15,694 nt of DNA from DATEMK01 sp039914625 (GCA_039914625.1 JBDSOU010000096.1:1-15694); one strand, 5' to 3'; shown: positions 1 through 6,944, counted from the first letter of the stretch. Made by a program: numbers and translations. The notes: generated by a model from the letters alone, not told the origin.

Positions 1-32
1 CCCTCCTTTTCTCCCTAACTCTCCTCGAGGTC
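1..32. repeat. right half of a foldback element (window edge)
   Basis: These bases (C/T-rich CCCTCCTTTTCTCCC followed by a CTCGAG-centred palindrome) closely match the right arm of the complete foldback at 2598-2633. In both places they lead directly into a TGTCATTCC repeat and then a GIY-YIG gene. The left arm should lie just outside the window. I infer that another copy of the module, possibly another TPR/DHp gene, sits immediately upstream. Confidence 0.6.
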
Positions 33-69
33 TGTCATTCCGAATGAAGAAGCGTAATGAGGAATCTCA
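33..69 (+). repeat. palindromic TGTCATTCC...GGAATCTCA repeat, copy 1 (long-core form)
   Basis: The repeat has ATTCC and GGAAT as inverted ends around a core of GAATGAAGAAGCGTAATGA. It ends 12 bases before the ATG of the first GIY-YIG gene. The same long-core form occurs at 2634-2672, also just before a GIY-YIG gene. Short-core forms occur at 409-437, 459-485 and, inverted, at 2534-2558. Confidence 0.85.
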
Positions 70-81
70 AAATAGAATAAA

Positions 82-390
82 ATGAAAATTCATCAGTATT
101 ATATTTACATCGTTAGTAATAAGGGTAATAATGTAATTTACATTGGTGTCACGAATGACTTAGTCAGAAGGGTACATGAGCATAAAAAAAAACTTATAGA
201 AGGCTTTACATCAAAGTATAATGTGGACAAATTGGTTTACTTTGAAACGTTCGATTTTATTGATTTGGCAATTGCAAGAGAAAAACAACTGAAAGGATAT
301 TCGAGAACGAAGAAGGATATGCTCGTTAATCAATTCAATCCCGAATGGAAAGAATTATACGATAAGGGTAAAATTGAAAGCCCGAAATAA
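82..390 (+). CDS. GIY-YIG nuclease family protein, copy 1
   Basis: This is a 102-residue single-domain protein of the small GIY-YIG class (UPF0213/YhbQ-like, often mis-annotated as excinuclease ABC subunit C). The first motif is present as YIY at residues 7-9 and the second as IYIGVTNDL at 19-27. It is followed by Arg29/Arg30 in the first helix, the AREKQLKGY helix with Glu67 as the likely metal ligand, and NPEW near residues 86-89. Family knowledge says such domains cut DNA with one metal ion; the substrate of this subgroup is not established. The ATG at 82 follows a palindromic repeat by 12 bases, and no good ribosome-binding site is visible. At DNA level it is almost identical to copies at 508 and 2685 except near the N-terminus of the 508 copy. 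The association with repeats suggests a mobile or repeat-dispersing nuclease, which is inference. Confidence 0.88.
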   Translation: MKIHQYYIYIVSNKGNNVIYIGVTNDLVRRVHEHKKKLIEGFTSKYNVDKLVYFETFDFIDLAIAREKQLKGYSRTKKDMLVNQFNPEWKELYDKGKIESPK

Positions 391-408
391 AATAATAAAA
401 ATTCAGGC

Positions 409-437
409 TGTCATTCCGAACGCAGTGAGGAATCTCA
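409..437 (+). repeat. palindromic repeat, copy 2 (short-core form)
   Basis: TGTCATTCCGAACGCAGTGA followed by GGAATCTCA. ATTCC and GGAAT form the inverted ends. It lies 18 bases after the stop of the first GIY-YIG gene and is directly repeated at 459-485. Confidence 0.88.
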
Positions 438-458
438 TACAGTTAAAATACCAGGCAA

Positions 459-485
459 TGTCATTCCGAACGCAGTGAGGAATCT
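459..485 (+). repeat. palindromic repeat, copy 3 (short-core form)
   Basis: This is a 27-base exact match to the start of the copy at 409-437, 50 bases downstream and in the same orientation. It ends 22 bases before the ATG of the second GIY-YIG gene, so this repeat too stands directly upstream of a nuclease gene. Confidence 0.88.
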
Positions 486-507
486 TATTCAATAAGTGAA
501 AAGGAAA

Positions 508-816
508 ATGAAAATTCAGATTTATTACATTTATTTTCTTGCTAACAAAAACAATAATGTAATTTACATTGGTGTCACGAATGACTTAGTTAGAAGGGTA
601 CATGAGCATAAAAAAAAACTTATAGAAGGCTTTACATCAAAGTATAATGTGGATAAATTGGTTTACTTTGAAACGTTCGATTTTATTGATTTGGCAATTG
701 CAAGAGAAAAACAACTGAAAGGATATTCAAGAATAAAGAAGGATGTACTCGTTAATCAATTCAATCCTGAATGGAAAGAATTATACGATAAGGGTAAAAT
801 TGAAAGCCCGAAATAA
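508..816 (+). CDS. GIY-YIG nuclease family protein, copy 2
   Basis: This 102-residue protein has the same domain plan as copy 1: YYIYFL, then IYIGVTNDL at 19-27, Arg29/30, and Glu67 in AREKQLKGY. I take the ATG at 508 because MKIQIYY aligns with the start MKIHQYY of copy 1. A GTG at 496 would add four residues, but the bases there (GTGAAAAGGA) look more like leader with an AAGGA ribosome site. The first ~45 bases differ from copy 1 while the rest is almost identical in DNA. This is a mosaic pattern expected from recombination or gene conversion between copies. The gene ends 27 bases before the first TPR/DHp gene; the same 27-base spacer separates copy 3 from the second TPR/DHp gene. The block 406-831 that contains it is bounded by AAAAATTCA direct repeats. 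Confidence 0.88.
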   Translation: MKIQIYYIYFLANKNNNVIYIGVTNDLVRRVHEHKKKLIEGFTSKYNVDKLVYFETFDFIDLAIAREKQLKGYSRIKKDVLVNQFNPEWKELYDKGKIESPK

Positions 817-843
817 AATAATAAAAATTCACAATAAGCAACT

Positions 844-2556
844 ATGAAAAAGACAACAATCATTTTTCTCCTTCTCATTGCAGGAACATCGTTACAAACA
901 CACGCCCAAAAGCAAGGTCCGGAACTCATCGACTCCCTGCAAACCGCCCTAAAAAACTACAATGCCACTCGCACCGAGTTGAATAAAACCGGCTACGATA
1001 TTACTGATACCAACCTGGTAAATATTTTAAATAAATTAAGTTGGGAGCTAATGAATACAGGCGACCACGCCAAAGCAAAACAAGATGCCGGTGATGCCCT
1101 GGCTATCTCCGAAAAAATTGATTTTAAAAAAGGAAAGGCAAATTCTTACAACACCATCGGAATTATTTATATTCAACAAGGCAATTATCAGGAAGCTTTG
1201 AAAAATCATTTAGCTTCTCTGAAGATAAGAGAGGAAACCGGAAACAAAAAAGGAACCGCTTCTTCTTTCACCAACATCGGACTTATTTATTTTAAACAAG
1301 GCAACTATCCCGAATCATTGAAAAACCATTTTGCTGCTTTGAAGGTAAGCGAAGAAATAGGAGACAAATATGGAATCGCTGGTTCTTACAACAACATCGG
1401 TATTAGTTATTTTAAACAAGGCAACTATCCCGAAGCATTGAAAAATCAATTCGAAGCATTGAAAATAAGAGAGGAAATAGGCGATAAAAAAGGAATCGCT
1501 TCTTCTTACAACAACATCGGACTTATTTATTTTGAACAAGACAAATATCCCGAAGCATTGAAAAATCATTTTGCTGCTTTGAAAATATATGAAGAAGCCG
1601 GAGACAAACTCTCAATCGCTATCAATTACAGCAACATCGGAAGAATTTATGGGGAACAAGGCAACCATCAGGAAGCATTGAAAAAATATTATGCTTCATT
1701 AAAGATAAGAGAGGAAATTGGAGACAAAGAAGGAATCGCTGCCTCTTTTATCAATCTTGGTGAGGCAAATATCAAGCTCAGGAAATTTACAGAAGCAAAA
1801 AAGTACCTCGATGATGCCCTTGCGATTTCAAAAGAAATTGGAATTAAAGATGGAATTAAAGATAGTTACAGCGGTCTGACAAAGCTGGACAGCGCATCAG
1901 GAAATTGGAAAGATGCGTATATACATCATAAATTATTTATTCTTTACCGTGACAGTTTGGTGAATGAAGAGAACACAAAAAAAACGGTTCAGTCGCAAAT
2001 GCAATATGAGTTTGATAAAAAAGAACTAACCACCAAAGCCAATCAGGAAAAGAAAGATGCAGTGCAGCAAGCCGAATTGCAAAAGCAAAAAGTTATCCGC
2101 AATTCATTTATTGGCGGTGCAGCATTGTTACTGCTTCTGTTGTTTGGTTTGGTTAACCGTTATCGTTTTAAACAAAAAGCAAATAAAGAACTTGTGGTTG
2201 CTTACGATAATTTAAAAGCCACACAACAGCAATTGGTGCAAAGCGAAAAGATGGCTGCCTTTGGTGTGATGGCTTCGCGCGTTGCACACGAAATACAAAA
2301 CCCGCTCAACTTTGTAAATAATTTTTCAGAGCTCTCACAAGAACTTGCTCATGCTATTGCAAACGCAAAAACCGATGAGGAAAAAAAGGAAGCAGTAAAT
2401 AGTTTAACTGCAAATCTTGAAAAAATAAATCATCACGGAAAACGTGCTGACACCATTATAAAACAACTGCAGGAGCATACACGGGCTGGAACTGCGAATG
2501 AGTTTTTTGAAAAGGAGAATGAAACAAAAAGAAATTCCTCACTGCGTTCGGAATGA
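844..2556 (+). CDS. exported TPR protein with histidine-kinase DHp helix, no ATPase domain (paralog 1)
   Basis: This 570-residue protein starts with a signal peptide (about 1-21, ending THAQ). Six to seven 40-residue TPR units follow between about 95 and 370, with the recurring pattern YNNIGxIYxxQGNYPEALKN. Next come a charged coiled-coil, a membrane segment at about 421-438, and a HisKA/DHp helix with the phospho-acceptor motif VAHEIQNPLNF (His482). Family knowledge: TPR sensor kinases of Bacteroidota normally continue into a HATPase domain with N, G1 and G2 boxes. Here the protein stops about 90 residues after the His box, before any such domain. The final residues RNSSLRSE and the stop codon are encoded by an inverted copy of the palindromic repeat (2534-2558). 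It could be a degraded kinase or a partner needing a separate ATPase subunit. TPR units are also ~120-bp repeats in the DNA. Confidence 0.85.
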   Translation: MKKTTIIFLLLIAGTSLQTHAQKQGPELIDSLQTALKNYNATRTELNKTGYDITDTNLVNILNKLSWELMNTGDHAKAKQDAGDALAISEKIDFKKGKANSYNTIGIIYIQQGNYQEALKNHLASLKIREETGNKKGTASSFTNIGLIYFKQGNYPESLKNHFAALKVSEEIGDKYGIAGSYNNIGISYFKQGNYPEALKNQFEALKIREEIGDKKGIASSYNNIGLIYFEQDKYPEALKNHFAALKIYEEAGDKLSIAINYSNIGRIYGEQGNHQEALKKYYASLKIREEIGDKEGIAASFINLGEANIKLRKFTEAKKYLDDALAISKEIGIKDGIKDSYSGLTKLDSASGNWKDAYIHHKLFILYRDSLVNEENTKKTVQSQMQYEFDKKELTTKANQEKKDAVQQAELQKQKVIRNSFIGGAALLLLLLFGLVNRYRFKQKANKELVVAYDNLKATQQQLVQSEKMAAFGVMASRVAHEIQNPLNFVNNFSELSQELAHAIANAKTDEEKKEAVNSLTANLEKINHHGKRADTIIKQLQEHTRAGTANEFFEKENETKRNSSLRSE

Positions 2557-2558
2557 CA
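2534..2558 (-). repeat. palindromic repeat, copy 4 (inverted, overlaps the gene end)
   Basis: On the minus strand this is the short-core repeat TGTCATTCCGAACGCAGTGA plus GGAAT, matching 409-433. On the plus strand it forms the last coding bases and the TGA stop of the first TPR/DHp gene. It is the left outer arm of the foldback whose right outer arm is copy 5 at 2634-2672. Confidence 0.88.
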
Positions 2559-2576
2559 GAAAAGTTTGTGGGATAA

Positions 2577-2615
2577 GGGAAAAGGATGGCGCGCTTCGCG
2601 CGCCCTCCTTTTCCC
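2577..2615. repeat. 18-bp GC-rich hairpin in the foldback centre
   Basis: The left arm GGGAAAAGGATGGCGCGC pairs with the right arm GCGCGCCCTCCTTTTCCC around a three-base TTC loop. Only one position is mismatched. The stem would be stable both as cruciform DNA and as an RNA hairpin. Confidence 0.85.
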
Positions 2616-2633
2616 CCAACTCTCCGAGAGTTC

Positions 2634-2672
2634 TGTCATTCCGAATGAAGCGAAGAGTAATGAGGAATCTCA
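2634..2672 (+). repeat. palindromic repeat, copy 5 (long-core form)
   Basis: TGTCATTCCGAATGAAGCGA continuing to GAGGAATCTCA. It ends 12 bases before the ATG of the frameshifted GIY-YIG gene, the same distance as copy 1 to the first GIY-YIG gene. The core differs from copy 1 by a small indel (GAAGCGAAGAG against GAAGAAGCG). Confidence 0.85.
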
Positions 2673-2684
2673 AAATAGAATAAA

Positions 2685-2991
2685 ATGAAAATTCATCAGT
2701 ATTATATTTATATCGTTAGTAATAAGAATAATAATGTAATCTACATTGGTCTCACGAATGACTTAGTCAGAAGGGTACATGAGCATAAAAAAACCCATAG
2801 AAGGCTTTACATCAAAATATAATGTGGATAAATTGGTTTACTTTGAAACATTCGATTTTATTGATTTGGCGATTGCAAGAGAAAAACAACTGAAAGGATA
2901 TTCGAGAACGAAGAAGGATATGCTCGTTAATCAATTCAATCGTGAATGGCAAGAATTATACGATAAGGGTAAAATTGAAAGCCCGAAATAA
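2685..2991 (+). pseudogene. GIY-YIG nuclease, copy 3, frameshifted
   Basis: From the ATG at 2685 the frame matches copy 1 through IYIGLTNDLVRRVHEHK, then meets a change in the A-run. Copies 1 and 2 have nine A followed by CTT; here seven A are followed by CCC, a net loss of two bases near 2788-2797. The original frame ends at the TAA at 2820-2822 after 45 residues. The remainder of the domain, including the AREKQLKGY helix, continues in the next frame to the stop at 2989-2991. A shorter product from an ATG at 2779 would lack the YIG motif and Arg29, so it should not be a nuclease. The rest of the DNA is almost unchanged, so the lesion looks recent, or it could be an assembly error in a homopolymer. 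Confidence 0.85.
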
Positions 2992-3018
2992 AATAATAAA
3001 AATTCACAATAAGCAACT

Positions 3019-4740
3019 ATGAAACAGTCAATTCTCCTATTCATCATCCTAAGTGTGGGAACATCTTTACAAACACACGCCCAGAAGGAAGGTCAGGACA
3101 TTATTGACTCCCTGCAAACCGCCATGAAAAATTATAATGCCACACGCACAGAGCTGAATAAAACCGGCTATGATATTACCGATAGTAACCTGGTAAATAT
3201 TTTAAATAGTTTAAGCTGGGAGTTAAAGAACACAGGAGACTACGTAAAAGCCAAACAAGATGCAGATGATGCCCTGGTTATATCTCAAAAAATTAATTTT
3301 AAAAAAGGAACAGTTAAGGCATACAATATCATCGGAAATATTTATATGGAGAAAGGTAACTACCCGGATGCTTTGAAAAATCATATTGCTTCTTTAAAAA
3401 GTAGTAAAGAAATAGGGGACAAAAAAGGTATAGCTACTTCTAACTACAACATCGGTATAATCTATTATAAGCAAGGCAATTACCCCGATGCCTTGAAAAA
3501 TTATTTAAATAGTTTGAAATATTTTGAAGAAATTGGATTCAAAAAAGGAATAGCTGCTTCTTATAGTGTCCTTGGAATTATTAATCAGGCCCAAGGCAAT
3601 TACTTAGATGGCTTGAAAAATCATTTTGCTTCTTTAAAAATTAACGAAGAAATAGGAGACAAAAACGGAATTGCTAATACTTACACCAACATTGGAATTA
3701 TTTATAGTAAGCAAGACCATTATCCCGATGCATTGAATTTTTTCTTTATTTCTTTAAAGATAAGAGAAGAAATAGGAGACAAAAAGGGAGTTGCTGATTC
3801 TTACGGTAACATCGCAACTATTTATTTTGAACAAGGTAATTACCTTGATGCTTTTAAAAATGATTTTGCTGCTTTAAAAATAAGAGAAGAAATTGGAGAC
3901 AAGCAAGGAATTACTGTTTCTTTTAACAATCTTGGTGAGGCAAATATCAAGCTCAAAAAATATACAGAAGCAAAAAAGTACCTTGACAAGGGGCTTTCGC
4001 TTTCAACAGAAATAGGAAGCAAAGATGATATTAAAACAAGTTATGGCCACCTGGCAGTTTTGGACAGTACCATCGCAACCTCACCACTAACCACTCAGCT
4101 ACAAAAAGGCGAGCATTGGAAAAATGCCTACCTGCATCATAAATTATTTATTCTTTACCGTGATAGTTTAATAAATGAAGAGAGCACCAAAAAACAAACT
4201 CAAACTGAAATGCAATATGAATTTGATAAAAAAGAAATAACCACCAAAGCAAATCAGGAAAAGAAAGATGCAGTGCAACAAGCCGAACTGCAAAAGCAAA
4301 AAGTTATCCGCAATTCATTTATTGGCGGAGCAGCATTGTTACTGCTTCTGTTGTTTGGAATGGTTAACCGTTATCGTTTTAAACAAAAAGCAAATAAAGA
4401 GCTTGTGGTTGCTTACGATAATTTAAAAGCCACTCAACAGCAATTGGTGCAAAGCGAAAAGATGGCTGCCTTTGGTGTAATGGCTGCGCGCGTTGCACAC
4501 GAAATTCAAAACCCACTCAACTTTGTAACTAATTTTTCAGAGCTTTCTAAAGAACTTGCTCATGATATTGCACAAGCAAAAACCGATGAAGAAAAAAAGG
4601 AAGCGGTAAATACTTTAACAGCAAATCTTGAAAAAATAAATCATCACAGCAAACGTGCTGACACGATAATAAAACAACTACAGGAACATACACGGGCTGG
4701 AACTGCTAATGAGTTTTTTGAAAAAGATAAACGGAATTGA
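3019..4740 (+). CDS. exported TPR protein with histidine-kinase DHp helix, no ATPase domain (paralog 2)
   Basis: This 573-residue paralog of the gene at 844 has the same plan: signal peptide 1-21 (ending THAQ), TPR units from about 95 to 370, coiled-coil, membrane segment at about 433-450, and DHp helix with VAHEIQNPLNF (His494). It ends with EFFEKDKRN and again has no HATPase domain. Relative to paralog 1 it carries 12 extra residues near position 353 (within TIATSPLTTQLQKGEHW). The first ~190 bases and the last ~500 bases of the two genes are nearly identical, whereas the TPR repeats in the middle have diverged. That pattern fits selection for different ligands in the TPR part and homogenisation elsewhere. 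DNA similarity stops just before the C-terminus (about 2515 and 4727), so loss of the ATPase part probably predates the duplication. Partner and signal are unknown. Confidence 0.85.
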   Translation: MKQSILLFIILSVGTSLQTHAQKEGQDIIDSLQTAMKNYNATRTELNKTGYDITDSNLVNILNSLSWELKNTGDYVKAKQDADDALVISQKINFKKGTVKAYNIIGNIYMEKGNYPDALKNHIASLKSSKEIGDKKGIATSNYNIGIIYYKQGNYPDALKNYLNSLKYFEEIGFKKGIAASYSVLGIINQAQGNYLDGLKNHFASLKINEEIGDKNGIANTYTNIGIIYSKQDHYPDALNFFFISLKIREEIGDKKGVADSYGNIATIYFEQGNYLDAFKNDFAALKIREEIGDKQGITVSFNNLGEANIKLKKYTEAKKYLDKGLSLSTEIGSKDDIKTSYGHLAVLDSTIATSPLTTQLQKGEHWKNAYLHHKLFILYRDSLINEESTKKQTQTEMQYEFDKKEITTKANQEKKDAVQQAELQKQKVIRNSFIGGAALLLLLLFGMVNRYRFKQKANKELVVAYDNLKATQQQLVQSEKMAAFGVMAARVAHEIQNPLNFVTNFSELSKELAHDIAQAKTDEEKKEAVNTLTANLEKINHHSKRADTIIKQLQEHTRAGTANEFFEKDKRN

Positions 4741-4745
4741 ATCCC

Positions 4746-4832
4746 GAATCCTGACAGGTTAGCGAAGCTTGCTGTAAGGTTGTAAATTATAAACCTGTAA
4801 GGAGAAAAAAAACTACCTGACAGGATTTTTTA
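4746..4832. terminator. palindrome-rich spacer between convergent genes, possible terminator
   Basis: The spacer between the second TPR/DHp gene and the HupE-like gene is packed with short inverted repeats. CCTGACAGG occurs at 4750-4758 and 4816-4824, the second followed by ATTTTTT. CAGGTT at 4755-4760 can pair with AACCTG at 4792-4797, and AGGTT at 4777-4781 with AACCT at 4792-4796; AGCGAAGCTTGCT lies between. It could end transcription from both sides. No single classical hairpin plus T-run stands out. Confidence 0.45.
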
Positions 4833-4833
4833 A

Positions 4834-5508
4834 TCACGTAAAAAATATTCTCTGAACAGTCCAGAAGGTTGCGATAAGGGCAATCATTGCGGATAAAGGA
4901 TATACGATACGTTGGCGATACCAGATTTCTTTTGAGAACCATTTTCCTATGAGCGCATACGCAATAAGAATGACGGTTATTTGACCTAACTCGACTCCGA
5001 CATTAAAAGAAATGAGGGAAGTGTAAAAAGTATTTCGGGGCAAGCCGATTTCATTGAGCGCGTTGGCAAAGCCCATTCCGTGAATCAATCCGAATGCAAA
5101 AACTAAAGCGTACCTCCATGGCTTTAATTCACCGATAAAAATATTTTCGAGCGCGACAAAAACTATAGATATGGCAATAATGGGTTCTATAATTCTTGAT
5201 GGGGGAATAATAATTCCTTTAGATGAAAGTATGAGTGTAATGGTATGTGCAACTGTAAAACAGCTTGCCTGCATGATGACTGATTTGATGCGGGGATCTA
5301 ATAAAAACAACCCGAGTATAAAAAGAATATGGTCAAAACCTTCAGGTATTATATGCTGAAATCCAAGCCAGGTATAATAAGAAATTACATTGCCGACAGG
5401 TTTGACTTCCATGCTGTAATTGATGGTATGCGCGAAAAGATTAGTGCAACTGAAAAGCAGCAGCAAAAAAAACAGGATGAAAGATTTTGATTTGTAAAAT
5501 TCTTTCAT
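4834..5508 (-). CDS. HupE/UreJ-family membrane protein
   Basis: This 224-residue protein has an N-terminal hydrophobic signal-like segment (10-26, then AHTI) and about six membrane helices. It carries the family hallmark GFQHIIPEGFDHILF at about 49-63, with further membrane histidines in VAHTIT (His88) and LIHGMGFANA (His143). Family knowledge: HupE/UreJ proteins are linked to nickel or cobalt uptake, but this extracytoplasmic-signal subgroup (HupE/UreJ_2) is not well characterised. No urease or hydrogenase gene is in view, so I do not call it a nickel permease. The start codon overlaps the stop of the upstream TPR gene as ATGA (5505-5508), which implies translational coupling and joint function. 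Confidence 0.8.
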   Translation of the reverse strand: MKEFYKSKSFILFFLLLLFSCTNLFAHTINYSMEVKPVGNVISYYTWLGFQHIIPEGFDHILFILGLFLLDPRIKSVIMQASCFTVAHTITLILSSKGIIIPPSRIIEPIIAISIVFVALENIFIGELKPWRYALVFAFGLIHGMGFANALNEIGLPRNTFYTSLISFNVGVELGQITVILIAYALIGKWFSKEIWYRQRIVYPLSAMIALIATFWTVQRIFFT

Positions 5509-6836
5509 CGCGAAGCAAGATTATTTTTGTTTGAATCAAGTGTGTAAGCAACTGTATCAAGCGTTGGATTTGTTTTAAGAGCTACAGCGAGGTATTTATT
5601 TCCGATGTCTTCATAGTTGTTTGCCTTAAAAATGAGTCCGGCTTTGTACCACAATTCTGCATTTTTAGATTTTGTGCTAAGCGCTTTTAAAATATGAATT
5701 CGTGCATTGTTGTAATCCGAGGAATTGTAATATGCCCATCCAAGTACTTCGTTCACATCTATATTATCGGGTCTGCGTTCGTATTCTGCAATTGCATTGT
5801 TCAGTGCTTTGTCGTTCTCATGCATGGAAGTATATACCATTGCCAGCTCGCGGTCAATATTATGTCCTATTCCGTTTTCCTCTGATGTGGGATGCTTGTG
5901 CTTCATCAATAAATCCAAAGCAGTTTGAAATTCTTTATCGGATTTTTCTTTTTCATTCGTTTTACGATACAACAATGCAAGCTCATGGTGAAAAGAATAA
6001 TCCTGCATTGCACTGGAAGCATTCGTATAATATTGTATCGCCTCCGCGTAATTTTTTCTGGCTTTTTCAATTCTCCCCATTCCTGCAAGTGCCGGAGCGA
6101 AATTTTGGCGGTTGGTTAATGCCTGCTGATAATATGCTTCTGCGGTTTGTTGATTGCCTGTTATTTCATACAACCTTCCGAGATACGATCTTACCCATTC
6201 TGTTTGTTCCAATCCGGGGTAACCGGCTTCAAGTGCAAGCTTCATGGCATCAATGGCCCCAGGATAATCACCGAGAATTTCGCGCAAATAAGAAATGCGT
6301 GAGTACGAACGAATGTCAGGACGAATGCTAACCATTTTATCACCGGTTTTAATGGCTTCATCATATTTTCCCAGTTCCACCATAGCATCGCACTCCACAC
6401 CGTAGATGTAAGAATTGTATGGATTTATTTTTATTGCATCACGAGTTGTTATCAATGCTTCAGCAAACTGGTGAGCGGATGCCTGCAAAGTGGCTTTACA
6501 GCAAAGCGCTTCAAAATTTTCAGGATCAGATTTCAACACCTCATTCGTTAATTTAAAAGCAAGCGCATCATAATAATCGTGGTCGCCTGTTACGCGTCCT
6601 TCCTGCATGTAAGCCTGCGAAAGTTTCAGCTTTATTTCTGTTTTACCGGGGTTTCTTCTGAGCTGATCTTCCAGCCCTTCAATCGCTTTTTTGGTATTGA
6701 GCCACTCTGCAGAAGCGGAGATTTTACCTGTGCGGTCTTTAAGTTTTAAATCGGCAGGCTCTTTTGTGCGGGTCATGAATATTGCTGAAATGAATAAAGC
6801 AGCAATTGCAATAAGCACGAAGTATTTTTTTTTCAT
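5505..6836 (-). CDS. membrane-anchored or secreted tetratricopeptide repeat protein
   Basis: This 443-residue protein has a basic N-terminus and one hydrophobic segment (about 5-21) that serves as signal or anchor; there is no lipobox cysteine. The rest is made of 34-residue TPR helices, for example NPENFEALCCKATL-like and NFAPALAGMGRIEKARKNY-like units, from about residue 45 to the end. No enzyme domain is visible, so a scaffold role in the periplasm is the best guess. It is the first gene of a two-gene operon with the HupE-like gene and is divergent from the ECF sigma gene across a 144-base spacer. From memory, TPR plus HupE/UreJ pairs occur in other Bacteroidota near DUF4331 genes; no such gene is present here. 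Confidence 0.8.
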   Translation of the reverse strand: MKKKYFVLIAIAALFISAIFMTRTKEPADLKLKDRTGKISASAEWLNTKKAIEGLEDQLRRNPGKTEIKLKLSQAYMQEGRVTGDHDYYDALAFKLTNEVLKSDPENFEALCCKATLQASAHQFAEALITTRDAIKINPYNSYIYGVECDAMVELGKYDEAIKTGDKMVSIRPDIRSYSRISYLREILGDYPGAIDAMKLALEAGYPGLEQTEWVRSYLGRLYEITGNQQTAEAYYQQALTNRQNFAPALAGMGRIEKARKNYAEAIQYYTNASSAMQDYSFHHELALLYRKTNEKEKSDKEFQTALDLLMKHKHPTSEENGIGHNIDRELAMVYTSMHENDKALNNAIAEYERRPDNIDVNEVLGWAYYNSSDYNNARIHILKALSTKSKNAELWYKAGLIFKANNYEDIGNKYLAVALKTNPTLDTVAYTLDSNKNNLASR

Positions 6837-6944
6837 TTGGTCTTTTAGTTTGTGTTTTGGATTACTTACGTTAATAATTGAAGTATGGATTTTACGGGTA
6901 TAGAATTCTAATCTACATTTTTAGCTTACTTCTTTTTCTTTTCC

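Larger units (their letters stand above)
2534..2672. repeat. nested foldback (large inverted-repeat) element
   Basis: The outer arms are two oppositely oriented TGTCATTCC repeats (2534-2558 and 2634-2672). Inside them is an 18-bp stem with one mismatch and a TTC loop (2577-2594 with 2598-2615), carrying GGCGCGC/GCGCGCC in otherwise AT-rich DNA. A second small hairpin, AACTCT/AGAGTT, lies at 2618-2632. There is no T-run after the main stem, so it is not a typical terminator. The right half is repeated at 1-69. Confidence 0.8.

Noticed and set aside
844..2556. Complete sensor histidine kinase
   Set aside because: The DHp helix is present but no ATP-binding domain follows in any frame before the foldback.
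2498..2683. Open frame of 61 codons across the foldback
   Set aside because: It runs through the palindromic repeats and hairpin, overlaps the TPR/DHp gene in another frame and has no family-like features.
2780..2800. Programmed -1 frameshift at A AAA AAC in GIY-YIG copy 3
   Set aside because: The heptamer is not in the required phase, and a -1 shift leads to the wrong frame; +1 (or -2) would be needed to rejoin the domain.
4834..5508. Nickel permease call for the HupE-like gene
   Set aside because: Only family resemblance supports it; no nickel enzyme or maturation gene is in the window, so the substrate is left open.
5702..6331. 209-codon open frame opposite the TPR gene
   Set aside because: It lies entirely antisense to a well-supported TPR gene, has no recognisable motif and is best explained as a shadow.
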